Source: Pelagerythrobacter marensis (lineage in GTDB: Bacteria; Pseudomonadota; Alphaproteobacteria; Sphingomonadales; Sphingomonadaceae). From it: DNA of 64,000 nt. The stretch is taken from the NCBI RefSeq assembly GCF_001028625.1, contig NZ_CP011805.1, positions 124,001-188,000 of the forward strand, read 5' to 3'. The position numbers were made by a program, and so were the translations under genes. The notes under the pieces are model-generated. The model made no database searches. It worked only from the letters and a program-made list of their open reading frames with translations, and was not told where the DNA came from. Positions 37,789-45,126 of the stretch are shown here, piece after piece (within the stretch, counting starts at the first letter, position 1; every line of letters begins with the position of its first letter).

Positions 37789-38655
37789 GTGATCATTGAG
37801 GTATTCGAGAATTTGTTGAACAGTCTCGATGGCGAGGGGCGGGAGCGATATGGAGATGCGTGGGTTGGCCTCGTTGGTGAAAGGCTTGAGCAACTCCGTT
37901 CCGATTATAATGAGCTGACAGACCCCGGTCGTACCATAATCGACTATGGAGATTTGGCGACCCAAGCCGCTTACGTGTATGCATATGGGGTAGGGCGAGC
38001 ATTTTTTACCTACGAACTTTTGAAGAAGCATCGCAAAGAACTCGAGGAGCCAATTTTTAGCGCCGATGTCGCGAGGGTCACAAGTCTGGGTGGAGGTCCG
38101 GGTAGCGAGCTCGCGGGCCTGGTCATGTATCTTCTAGATGAATCCAGCGGTGAAAGCGTCGAATCTATAAAGTATTGGGTGCTCGATAAAGATTCGGAGT
38201 GGGAACACCCTTGCCAAGCTTTGATCGATGATCTCTCAAATCACTTACCGATCAAATTGATCTATGACGAGCTTGATCTCGCAAACCAGAAAGAATGCAA
38301 AGCGATCTCGCTGGAAGGCGATGATCTTTTAATATTGAGTTTTGTCATATCGGAGTTGTGTGCTCTTGAAGACAAGAATGAGATACTTGAAGGTTTGAGG
38401 CATTTATACGGTACGATGGATAGTGGTTCATATATTTTTTATAATGACAGCAATGCATACAGCTTTTATAAGTTCTTTAATGACTCTAAAACTTTTGTGA
38501 AAGGTTTTGGAAGAGCTAGTCAAGTTAATGAGGTTATAGAGGAAATTGCGTTTAAAGAGGAATTGGGGGGAACTTATTCGAGTTACTCATGCGCTTACGA
38601 TGCTACTCCGCACACGACGAGCGATGCGCTTTCGAAGTTTTTGAGAAGGGTGTGA
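37789..38655 (+). CDS. Class I SAM-dependent methyltransferase-like protein (AT-rich, acquired)
   Basis: A 288-residue protein starting with GTG behind a good AAGGAG site. A Rossmann methyltransferase core is suggested by motif I VTSLGGGPGSELAGL (residues 97-111), an acidic end of the next strand in YWVLDKDSEWEH (131-140), and the hydrophobic strand LLILSFVISEL (180-190). The N-terminal part (DYGDLATQAAYVYAYGVGRAFFTYELLKK) resembles the lead-in helices of some uncharacterised methyltransferases. Base composition is strikingly AT-rich compared with both sides, pointing to transfer. The target is unknown. The stop is one base from the AlkB-type gene, so they form an operon. Confidence 0.6.
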   Translation: MIIEVFENLLNSLDGEGRERYGDAWVGLVGERLEQLRSDYNELTDPGRTIIDYGDLATQAAYVYAYGVGRAFFTYELLKKHRKELEEPIFSADVARVTSLGGGPGSELAGLVMYLLDESSGESVESIKYWVLDKDSEWEHPCQALIDDLSNHLPIKLIYDELDLANQKECKAISLEGDDLLILSFVISELCALEDKNEILEGLRHLYGTMDSGSYIFYNDSNAYSFYKFFNDSKTFVKGFGRASQVNEVIEEIAFKEELGGTYSSYSCAYDATPHTTSDALSKFLRRV

Positions 38656-38656
38656 A

Positions 38657-39271
38657 ATGAGAGACTTGTTCTCTCTCGACCGACAATTTGAGGCTCTAGA
38701 CTTGCCCGACGCGGATGTTTCAATCCTGCATCAGATTGAGATGCCGTTATCGTATCCTGAAATGCTTCGGAGATTGATTGATGACACTAAGTGGCGTCAG
38801 GAGCAGGTTCGCGTATACGGTAAGGTGCATGACCAGCCCCGCCTTGTGGCTTTATATGCCGACAAGGGAAAGACCTATGATTATTCAGGAATTTCTCTTC
38901 ATCCTCTTCCTTGGACCGATTTATTGCGTGAAATAAAACGGCGGGTTGAAGACTGCACCGATGCAACATTCAATGCAGTGTTCTTGAATCTGTATCGGGA
39001 TCACAACGACAGCATGGGTTTCCACAGCGATAACGAAAAGGAATTAGGAAAGAATCCAATCATAGCATCGGTGACATTCGGGGCCACCCGGACTTTTGTG
39101 ATGAAACATAAGTTCGCCAAAGAGATTCCGCCTGTAAAAATTCCTCTAGAGGCAGGCACCGTGCTTTTGATGAAAGGGTCTACACAGCACAACTGGAAGC
39201 ACGGCATTAATAAGCAGACTCGACCGTGCGGACCACGTGTGAATTTGACGTTTAGAACGCTTCTCTCCTGA
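38657..39271 (+). CDS. AlkB-family 2-oxoglutarate/Fe(II) dioxygenase
   Basis: Removes alkyl groups from nucleic acid bases by oxidation. The 204-residue protein has the HxD iron site in NLYRDHNDSMGFHSDNE (His123, Asp125), the distal His182 in HNWKHGI, and the 2-oxoglutarate-binding end PRVNLTFR. It also has the nucleotide-lid-like PRLVALYADKGKTYDYSG. The layout is closest to ALKBH2-type short AlkB proteins. Moderately AT-rich, it is translated right after the methyltransferase-like gene. Whether it reverses that enzyme's product is an open question. Confidence 0.9.
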   Translation: MRDLFSLDRQFEALDLPDADVSILHQIEMPLSYPEMLRRLIDDTKWRQEQVRVYGKVHDQPRLVALYADKGKTYDYSGISLHPLPWTDLLREIKRRVEDCTDATFNAVFLNLYRDHNDSMGFHSDNEKELGKNPIIASVTFGATRTFVMKHKFAKEIPPVKIPLEAGTVLLMKGSTQHNWKHGINKQTRPCGPRVNLTFRTLLS

Positions 39272-39281
39272 GGACGAGGCC

Positions 39282-39691
39282 ATGACCTACGCCCGCAACG
39301 CCTCCGGCCTTTCTACCACGGCGCCCGCGCCGATCTCGCGCCGGGCGACCTGCTCTCGCCCGGCTTCACCTCCAACTACGCCGACCGAAAGCTGTCGTGG
39401 ATTTACTTTTCCGGTACGATCGACGCGGCGGTCTGGGGGTGTGAACTGGCCAAGGGCGAGGGCCGGGAGCGCATCTATATCGTCGAGCCGACCGGCGCGT
39501 TCGAGGACGACCCCAACCTCACCAACAAGCGCTTCCCCGGCAACCCGACCGAGTCGTACCGCTCGCGCGAGCCGCTCAAGGTCGTCGGCGAGGTCGAGAC
39601 GTGGGAACCCCATCCGCCCGAGCGGTTGGCGGAGATGAAGGCGGCGCTTGCGCGGATGGAAGCCGAGGGCGGGCCCGAAATCATCGACTGA
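39282..39691 (+). pseudogene. arr: Rifampin ADP-ribosyltransferase gene (arr) with N-terminal frameshift
   Basis: From 39311 to the TGA at 39689 the frame encodes an almost complete Arr protein: FYHGARADLAPGDLLSPGFTSNY, AAVWGCELAKGEGRERIYIVEPTGAFEDDPNL, then NKRFPGNPTESYRSREPL and a VVGEVETWEPHPPE ending. There is no start codon in that frame after the AlkB stop. The ATG at 39282 reads MTYARNASG in another frame, and one extra base near 39308 would join them as ...SGPFYHG, exactly the expected Arr start. A lost C in the GGCCTTT run is the simplest cause. Intact Arr inactivates rifampin with NAD. Confidence 0.88.
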
Positions 39692-39773
39692 GCCCCCCAC
39701 CGCCTCCACCCCGCACGCCCCACCGGCAAAAACCATTTTCCTACAGGGCCCCATCTGTGCCTTATCCTGCGCG

Positions 39774-40496
39774 ATGAGCACGCATCCCGATCCCTCCGCC
39801 TTCGCCGCAGGGGCCGCCAGCGGCCCGGACGGCGGCGAAACCTCCGCCGCGTCCCCCGCCTCTTGCTCCGCCGCGTCCGGTGGGGAGGGGGGCGGGGGCG
39901 GGCCAGCCACTCGCCACGATGGCTGGACGCTCGAGCGGCAGGCGGGCTTCCTGCGCGCGCTGTCGGCCACGCATTCGGTCAGCGCGGCGGCGAAGTCGGT
40001 CGGGATGAGCCGTCAGTCGGCCTATCGCCTGCGTTCCCGCCTGAAGGGCAAGGCCTTCGATCTGGCGTGGGAAGTCGCCTTCCACCACAGTTACGACGTG
40101 CTCGCCCATGCCGCGCTCGAGCGCGCGCTCAACGGGGTGGAGGTGCCGGTCTATTTCCAGGGCGAGCAGGTCGGGACTTACCGCCGGTATGACGAGCGGC
40201 TGACGGTCGCGCTGCTCAACCGCTTCACGCTCGGCGGCAATCCGGTGTTCGGGCGGCTCGGCCCTCGCGCCGAACTGCACGCGCGCGATTTCGAGGCGCT
40301 GCTGGCGCGGGTCGAGGCGGGCGAGGCGGTCGATACTGGCGCGCCGGGGCCGGATGAACCGGGCGAGCTGGAGACGATCCTGCGCCAGAGCAGCGCGAAG
40401 GCGACATACAGCCCCTCCGCCACCTGTCCGTCCGGCTGGAGCGACGACGAATTGATCGCGGCTTTACAGGGGCTTGGCGGCGAGAGCGAAAAGTGA
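39774..40496 (+). CDS. Helix-turn-helix hypothetical protein
   Basis: A 240-residue protein with a low-complexity Ala/Gly/Ser start (residues 1-42). A likely helix-turn-helix follows: WTLERQAGFLRALSATHSVSAAAKSVGMSRQSAYRLRSRLKG. The rest is helical (FDLAWEVAFHHSYDVLAHAALERALNGVEVPVYFQGEQVGTYRRYDERLTVALLNRF) and has a polar C-terminus. It looks like a DNA-binding protein of a type seen in sphingomonads, but I cannot name a function. ATG 39774 is chosen because the earlier open frame shadows arr. Confidence 0.7.
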   Translation: MSTHPDPSAFAAGAASGPDGGETSAASPASCSAASGGEGGGGGPATRHDGWTLERQAGFLRALSATHSVSAAAKSVGMSRQSAYRLRSRLKGKAFDLAWEVAFHHSYDVLAHAALERALNGVEVPVYFQGEQVGTYRRYDERLTVALLNRFTLGGNPVFGRLGPRAELHARDFEALLARVEAGEAVDTGAPGPDEPGELETILRQSSAKATYSPSATCPSGWSDDELIAALQGLGGESEK

Positions 40497-40550
40497 CGCG
40501 GTGTCGCCTTCGTCACCCGCCGATGGTCGGCGGCCGCGCAGTTCGGCGGA

Positions 40551-41075
40551 TCACTTGCTCAGCGCGACCAGTTCCCGGTCCAGCGCCTGGAGGAAGCGGG
40601 ATCGGTCCGCCCTCGCGAACGGGGGCGGGCCGCCGCCGCTGGCGCCCAGCGGGCCATCCATCCCCGCGCGCAGGTCGGCCATGATCGCGCGGGTGGCGAT
40701 CGCGCCGCCGATGCTGGCGGAATCGAACGGCCTGCCGTTGTGGGCGATGACCCTCGCGCCCGCCTTCAGGCAGCGTTCGGCCAGCAGGATATCGGCCGTC
40801 ACCACCACGCAGCGCGGGGCCGCGCGGACAGCCTCCTCCGCAATCCAGTCATCCGCCGCGTCGAACGCGTCGGACACGACCACGCGGCGGATGCGCGGGC
40901 TTTGCGGCACGCGGAAGGGGGCGTTGCTGACCACGGCGACATGGGCGCGGTAGCGTTCGGCGACGCGGTAGATCTCCTCCTTCACCGGGCAGGCGTCGGC
41001 ATCGACGAGGATGGTGAGAGGGGGGCGGTCGGCGTTCACCCGGCGCGCTCTAGCGTCCCTGTCGCGCGAAGTCAT
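40551..41075 (-). CDS. UPF0178 (YaiI/YqxD) family protein
   Basis: A 174-residue protein with the family pattern ILVDADACPVKEEIYRVAERY near the N-terminus and DAADDWIAEEAVRAAPRCVVVTADILLAERCLKAGARVIAHNGRPF further on, a PIN-like acidic fold. The function is not established. Family members usually begin just before ILVDADACPV, so the GTG at 41039 may be the true start. Confidence 0.85.
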   Translation of the reverse strand: MTSRDRDARARRVNADRPPLTILVDADACPVKEEIYRVAERYRAHVAVVSNAPFRVPQSPRIRRVVVSDAFDAADDWIAEEAVRAAPRCVVVTADILLAERCLKAGARVIAHNGRPFDSASIGGAIATRAIMADLRAGMDGPLGASGGGPPPFARADRSRFLQALDRELVALSK

Positions 41076-41164
41076 TGGCGGGTACGCGTTCGGGCCATTC
41101 GCGCACGGCGCTGGCCATTCGCCCCCGCCGCGCCCATAGGCCCGCGAAAGAAAGGAGGCCCCCG

Positions 41165-41368
41165 ATGGCCGATCTCTATCTCAAATCCATGCAGTCGGAG
41201 CGCAAGGCGCTGTGGGCGACCTGCCGGCTCAAGGGGCTGGCCAGGGACACGCCCGAACGCCGCCGGATCGCCGAACTGGACGAAGCGATGGCGGCCCACG
41301 CCCGCAAGCAGGGGCGTGACGCTGGCGGCGGCGCGGGGGGTGGCGGCGGCGGCGGCGGCGGGGAATAG
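41165..41368 (+). CDS. Small hypothetical protein with polyglycine tail
   Basis: 67 residues behind a strong AAAGGAGG site. The body (MADLYLKSMQSERKALWATCRLKG...RRIAELDEAMAAHARKQ) is helical and charged. The last ~14 residues are nearly all Gly from a GGC/GGG run. No family is recognised. Confidence 0.6.
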   Translation: MADLYLKSMQSERKALWATCRLKGLARDTPERRRIAELDEAMAAHARKQGRDAGGGAGGGGGGGGGE

Positions 41369-41380
41369 CCGGCGTGCGGC

Positions 41381-41515
41381 TCAGGCGTTTTTCATATTCT
41401 CTAGCCCCTTGATCCCGCCGGGTTTGAGGCTGGGGTTGGAGGCATTCTGTTTCGGCGCCTTTTCCGCCTTGGGTTTGCGGATTTCGCGGTTCGATTTGCG
41501 TTGGCCCTTGGCCAT
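41381..41515 (-). CDS. Small basic conserved hypothetical protein
   Basis: 44 residues starting MAKGQRKSNREIRKPKAEK and ending GIKGLENMKNA; very Lys-rich. Proteins with the MAKGQxxSNxExxKPK start are common in alphaproteobacteria, which supports this short frame. The longer open frame upstream (to 41671) is a shadow. Confidence 0.6.
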   Translation of the reverse strand: MAKGQRKSNREIRKPKAEKAPKQNASNPSLKPGGIKGLENMKNA

Positions 41516-41688
41516 GATCGTTTTCCTAGCGGGGCGGGGTGCCCCGCCGGCCACGATACGCGCTTTATGCGCGCGCCCTGCATGAAATCGTCCCCCGCGG
41601 GCAGGCCGGCCGATTTTACTGGAAACCCGCGGCGTGCTTCCCATTTTGGTATATGACAAAGCCGCAACCACAAAAGGAGCATGTCGCT

Positions 41689-42033
41689 ATGCAGGTCCAG
41701 TTCAATTCCGACTCGTCGGTCATGGGTACGGAAAACGTCGCCGAACGGATCGAGGCCAGCGTGCGCGAGAAGCTGGCGCGGTTCGAAGAACGGCTGACCC
41801 GGCTCGAAATCCATGTGCGTGACGAGAACGGATCGAAGGGCGGGGCGAACGACAAGGCCTGCACGATAGAGGCGCGCCCGCGCGGCGGCCGCGCGATCGG
41901 GGTGACCGAACATGCCGCGACAGTGGACGATGCCGCGCGCAAGGCAGCGAACACGCTTGCCCAGCGGCTCGAACGGCATTTCGGCAAGGAAGCGAAACAC
42001 AGCCACGATCCGCGCCCCGAAAAGGCGCTGTAG
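41689..42033 (+). CDS. HPF/RaiA-family ribosome hibernation factor (short form)
   Basis: A 114-residue protein with the family pattern of alternating charged helices: RIEASVREKLARFEERLTRLEIHVRDENGSKGGANDKACTIEARPRGGRAIGV, then DDAARKAANTLAQRLERHFGK. These bind the 30S decoding centre in resting cells. The ATG at 41689 gives the normal start (MQVQFNSD), 14 bases after an AAAGGAG site; a nearer ATG at 41681 is out of frame. Confidence 0.85.
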   Translation: MQVQFNSDSSVMGTENVAERIEASVREKLARFEERLTRLEIHVRDENGSKGGANDKACTIEARPRGGRAIGVTEHAATVDDAARKAANTLAQRLERHFGKEAKHSHDPRPEKAL

Positions 42034-42071
42034 CACGGTCTGCCGCCCTCGCACGGGCGAGCCGTTGCGCC

Positions 42072-42527
42072 CTAGTCGAAGCTGAAACCGGCGGCCTTCG
42101 CCTCGGCAATCACTTCGGCCCCGGTTTTCTTCGGGGTATCGGCGGCGAGTTCGGTGTGGGGCGGCATTTCGTCGATGAAGATCTGCTCGTCCAGCTTCCA
42201 GTCCGCCGGCAGGTCGAACAGGCCGGCCATGAACGATACGGTTCCGGCGGGCTTGAAGCTGTACCACAGGTTGCTGCCGCAGCGCCCGCAGCTCGCCCGT
42301 TCGGCCCATTCGGACGAATCGTAACGGTGCACGGCATCCTCCCCCGATAGCGCGAACGCTTCGGGCTGAAGACCGTGGAGCGAGAAGAACGTGCCCCCGG
42401 TCCAGCGGCGGCACATGTCGCAATGGCAAACCTCGATCCCCGGCTTCGCCCTGTTCAGGCGAACGGTGACGGCACCGCACAGGCAGCGCCCTTCGAGCGG
42501 CGGATCGAGCGGGACGGGATCGGCCAT
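42072..42527 (-). CDS. GFA (CENP-V-like) family zinc protein
   Basis: 151 residues with the GFA zinc motifs GRCLCGAVTVRL, CHCDMCRRWTGGTFF and CGRCGSNLWYS. The family is named for glutathione-dependent formaldehyde-activating enzyme, but most members are uncharacterised. The start ATG 42525-42527 (MADPVPLDPP) is set just before the first motif. Confidence 0.9.
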   Translation of the reverse strand: MADPVPLDPPLEGRCLCGAVTVRLNRAKPGIEVCHCDMCRRWTGGTFFSLHGLQPEAFALSGEDAVHRYDSSEWAERASCGRCGSNLWYSFKPAGTVSFMAGLFDLPADWKLDEQIFIDEMPPHTELAADTPKKTGAEVIAEAKAAGFSFD

Positions 42528-42658
42528 GGCGGGCTCCTCGACAGGTTGGATCTTGCCGCCGCAGGATAACGCGCGGCGCGGCGGGCACAAGGCGCTTTGC
42601 GCAGCGCCGGAACAGGCAAGCGCGGCGCGGGTTGATGGCGGTAAGAGGAGGCCGTGCC

Positions 42659-42994
42659 ATGTTCGTCGCCGCCTATTGGTGGAAGGTCCATCCGGGCAAG
42701 GAAGCGCAGTTTCGCGCAGCCTGGCGGCGCGGCACCGAACTGATCGCGCGCAAATACGGCTCGCTCGGCTCGCGCCTTCATTGGGATGCGGACAACGCCC
42801 GTTTCGTCGGGGTCGCCGAATGGCCCGACAGGGCAACCTGGCAAGCGGCCTACGACGCGAAGATGGCTTACGACGAGCCGGAAACGCGGCGCGCCTTCAC
42901 CGAAGCGATCGCCGATACCGCCGACGATCCGCTGCTGCTGATGGAAGTGACCGACGATCTGCTGGCAAGGCCGCCGGGCAGCGGCACCGTCTGA
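42659..42994 (+). CDS. ABM-domain (dimeric alpha/beta barrel) protein
   Basis: 111 residues resembling antibiotic biosynthesis monooxygenase-type ferredoxin-like barrels: MFVAAYWWKVHPGKEAQFRAAWRRGTELI, then SRLHWDADNARFVGVAEWPDRATWQAAY. The true activity is unknown. The start at 42659 is preferred over an earlier in-frame Met because it begins the first strand. Confidence 0.75.
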   Translation: MFVAAYWWKVHPGKEAQFRAAWRRGTELIARKYGSLGSRLHWDADNARFVGVAEWPDRATWQAAYDAKMAYDEPETRRAFTEAIADTADDPLLLMEVTDDLLARPPGSGTV

Positions 42995-43043
42995 CAGGTG
43001 CGGCAGCATTGCCGGATCGACGCGAGAGAGAACGGAGGTTTCC

Positions 43044-43478
43044 ATGCCCACACCATCCCATCTCCCAATCGCCGCGCTGGGGGCGCTCGGCCTGGCGTTC
43101 GCCGCGGCCTGCACTCCGGCTGCGGACGGACCTTCGGCGGCCGGCAATGCGTCCGCCAGCCCGCGCGAATGCTTCAGCGCCCGGTCGGTCACCGGCTATC
43201 GTTCCGCGCCCGAGAGCGAGGACGGGGCAGAGCGGATCTATGTCGATGTCGGCGCGCGCGACACTTATCTGTTCGAAACGTTCGGGGGATGTCCCGACCT
43301 GGATTTCTCGTGGCGGATCGGCCTGCGCGACCGGGGAATCGGGCGGATATGCCGCGGTATCGACGTGGACCTGGTGGTGCCTGATCCTGCCTTCGGCCCG
43401 CGCGTGTGCCCCGTGCGCATGATCCGCAAGCTCGACCCCGGAGAGCCGGGCGCGCGGCGCAGTCGCAGCGATGATTAG
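43044..43478 (+). CDS. Putative lipoprotein (DUF6491-like)
   Basis: 144 residues with a lipoprotein signal peptide ending LGLAFAAAC. The mature part has two Cys pairs (RECFSARSVTGYR... and GGCPDLDF..., ICRGIDVDLVVPDP...RVCPVRMI) in a pattern like DUF6491 exported proteins. Function unknown. Confidence 0.75.
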   Translation: MPTPSHLPIAALGALGLAFAAACTPAADGPSAAGNASASPRECFSARSVTGYRSAPESEDGAERIYVDVGARDTYLFETFGGCPDLDFSWRIGLRDRGIGRICRGIDVDLVVPDPAFGPRVCPVRMIRKLDPGEPGARRSRSDD

Positions 43479-43680
43479 GTGAATCGTCCCGGGCGTGCTA
43501 GATGGCCGGCGCTGACGTCGAAAATTGCGACGGACTTCGGCTTTTGACGACCGCCTTTGGCCGCCCTCGCGCGGCACCGGCGCAACCCAGACGGCGACTT
43601 CCTTTCATTTGACGACCCGACGCACGACCGGCGGGCAATTCCGTCCGCCAGCAATACCGTTTCTTGAAAGGAAACACTCG

Positions 43681-43893
43681 ATGTCCAAGACCGGCACCGT
43701 AAAGTTCTTCAATGCCGATAAGGGTTATGGTTTCATTCAGCCCGACGATGGCTCGCCCGACAGCTTCGTTCACATCACCGCGGTTCAGGCCGCCGGTATG
43801 CAGTCGCTCGATAAGGATCAGCGTCTGAACTACGAAGTCGAGCGTGGCCGCAATGGCAAGGAAAGCGCGATCAACCTTTCCACCGCCGACTAA
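43681..43893 (+). CDS. Cold-shock domain protein
   Basis: A 70-residue CspA-type RNA chaperone with RNP1 KGYGFIQ and RNP2 SFVHI. About 200 bases separate it from the previous gene, leaving room for a long 5' UTR such as cold-shock genes often have; no specific cold box was identified. It is followed by a strong GC hairpin. Confidence 0.93.
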   Translation: MSKTGTVKFFNADKGYGFIQPDDGSPDSFVHITAVQAAGMQSLDKDQRLNYEVERGRNGKESAINLSTAD

Positions 43894-43901
43894 TCCGGTT
43901 T

Positions 43902-43932
43902 GCCGGGCGCGCGCCCCAGGTCCGCGCCCGGC
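43902..43932 (+). terminator. Hairpin after the cold-shock gene
   Basis: Perfect 10-bp stem GCCGGGCGCG (43902-43911) and CGCGCCCGGC (43923-43932) eight bases after the stop codon. There is no T-run, so it may act as an RNA-stabilising end or a weak terminator. Confidence 0.5.
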
Positions 43933-43965
43933 ATCCCACTCCGTTTCGAAAGAAGGACTCCATCC

Positions 43966-44190
43966 ATGAGCCAGGGTTTCGAATTCTACGAAGCACGCGC
44001 CAACGAAGCGGCCGCCGAAGCGCGGGTCGCCGTGCTGGACAACGTGCGCGATCGCGCGCTGCGTTCGGAAGCAACCTGGCGTTCTCTGGCCGATCAGGCG
44101 CGCGCCGTCGCGCAGGAGCGAATTCGGGTGGAGCATGAAAAGGCCGTCCGCCGCGCAGAAGAAGCGCTGGAAGCCTGCCCTCCCCAATAG
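43966..44190 (+). CDS. Small helical hypothetical protein
   Basis: 74 residues, all helix-forming: MSQGFEFYEARANEAAAEARVAVLDNVRDRALRSEATW...HEKAVRRAEEALEACPPQ. An AAGAAGGA site precedes the ATG. This type of short charged protein occurs in sphingomonads; function unknown. Confidence 0.6.
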   Translation: MSQGFEFYEARANEAAAEARVAVLDNVRDRALRSEATWRSLADQARAVAQERIRVEHEKAVRRAEEALEACPPQ

Positions 44191-44307
44191 GGCGCCCGCT
44201 GCACTGCGCCGAGGCAAAGATACCGACTTTGTGTCGCTTGGTCTTTCGGTAGACCGAACCGCCTCTTGCCACTGGCCATTGCAGGTCGGCGCGCTTAGAA
44301 TGGAGGC

Positions 44308-44751
44308 ATGACCCGTTCATTCATCGCCGCTGCCGCCGCCCTAATCTCGCTCACCGCGTGCCAACCCGGACCCGAAGGACCGGAGGGAACCACGCGCGAC
44401 ACGCCCGGAGAGGCGTTTTCTGATATCGCACCGCGCGAAACGGTGACCTTCACCGGTACCGAGCCGTTCTGGGGCGGCGAAATCACCGGCGAAACGCTGA
44501 CTTACTCCACGCCCGAAAATATCGACGGTACGACGATCCCGGTCGAACGGTTCGCAGGCAACAATGGTCTTGGCTATTCAGGAACACTGGATGGGCAGGC
44601 GTTCGACATGACCGTGACGCCCGGCGAATGCTCCGACGGCATGAGCGATCGGACGTACCCGTTTACCGTTACCTTGCAGATCGGCGATGAGCAGCGAAAC
44701 GGCTGCGCCTGGAGCGAAAGCAAGCCGTTCAGCGGCCCGGCGAACCCCTGA
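44308..44751 (+). CDS. COG3650-like putative lipoprotein
   Basis: 147 residues with a signal peptide and lipobox (ALISLTACQPG). The domain TFTGTEPFWGGEITGETLTYSTPE and MTVTPGECSDGMSDRTYPFTVTLQIGDEQRNGCAW is typical of the exported COG3650 family. The function is unknown. It overlaps the convergent DUF962 gene at the 3' end by 23 bases. Confidence 0.8.
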   Translation: MTRSFIAAAAALISLTACQPGPEGPEGTTRDTPGEAFSDIAPRETVTFTGTEPFWGGEITGETLTYSTPENIDGTTIPVERFAGNNGLGYSGTLDGQAFDMTVTPGECSDGMSDRTYPFTVTLQIGDEQRNGCAWSESKPFSGPANP

Positions 44752-45073
44752 CGCCGGCCCGATCCAGTTCCGGCCCAAGCCGGCCGGTGAGCCACAGCCA
44801 CCACATGCGAAAATCCGCGGCGAGGCTCCACAGCGGATAAGTGAACGTCGCCGGGCGGTTCTTCTCGACACCGAAATGGGCGACCCAGGCGAAGAAATAG
44901 CCTGCGAGTGGCAGCGCGAGCAGCCACCACCAGCGCCCCGTCACCAGCGCGAATGCGGCAATCATGAGCACCAGCGTCGTGCCGATATAATGCAGCGCCC
45001 GTGTGCGCGGCAGCGAATGCTCGCGCAGATAGAAGGGCCAGAATTCGGCGAATGTGGAATAGGCACGGGCCAT
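44729..45073 (-). CDS. DUF962/Mpo1-like membrane protein
   Basis: 114 residues with two to three membrane helices and the conserved acid/His pattern FYLREHSLPRTRALHYIGTTL and WVAHFGVEKNRPATFTYPLWSL. Yeast Mpo1 in this family is an Fe-dependent dioxygenase that alpha-oxidises 2-hydroxy fatty acids; the bacterial role is not proven. ATG 45073 gives the normal N-terminus. Confidence 0.85.
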   Translation of the reverse strand: MARAYSTFAEFWPFYLREHSLPRTRALHYIGTTLVLMIAAFALVTGRWWWLLALPLAGYFFAWVAHFGVEKNRPATFTYPLWSLAADFRMWWLWLTGRLGPELDRAGVRGSPGR

Positions 45074-45126
45074 GACGCGATAATGCCACGCCGGCCCGCG
45101 CCAGGCAAATCCCCGCGAAAGGCGCG

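Noticed and set aside
39282..39638. 118-residue frame beginning MTYARNASGLSTTAP as an independent protein
   Set aside because: After codon 9 it becomes Ser/Arg/Pro-rich shadow sequence, while another frame from 39311 encodes Arr. It is better explained as a frameshifted arr.
39287..39970. 227-residue - strand frame opposite arr
   Set aside because: It overlaps arr and the next gene, has no domain, and has shadow-like composition.
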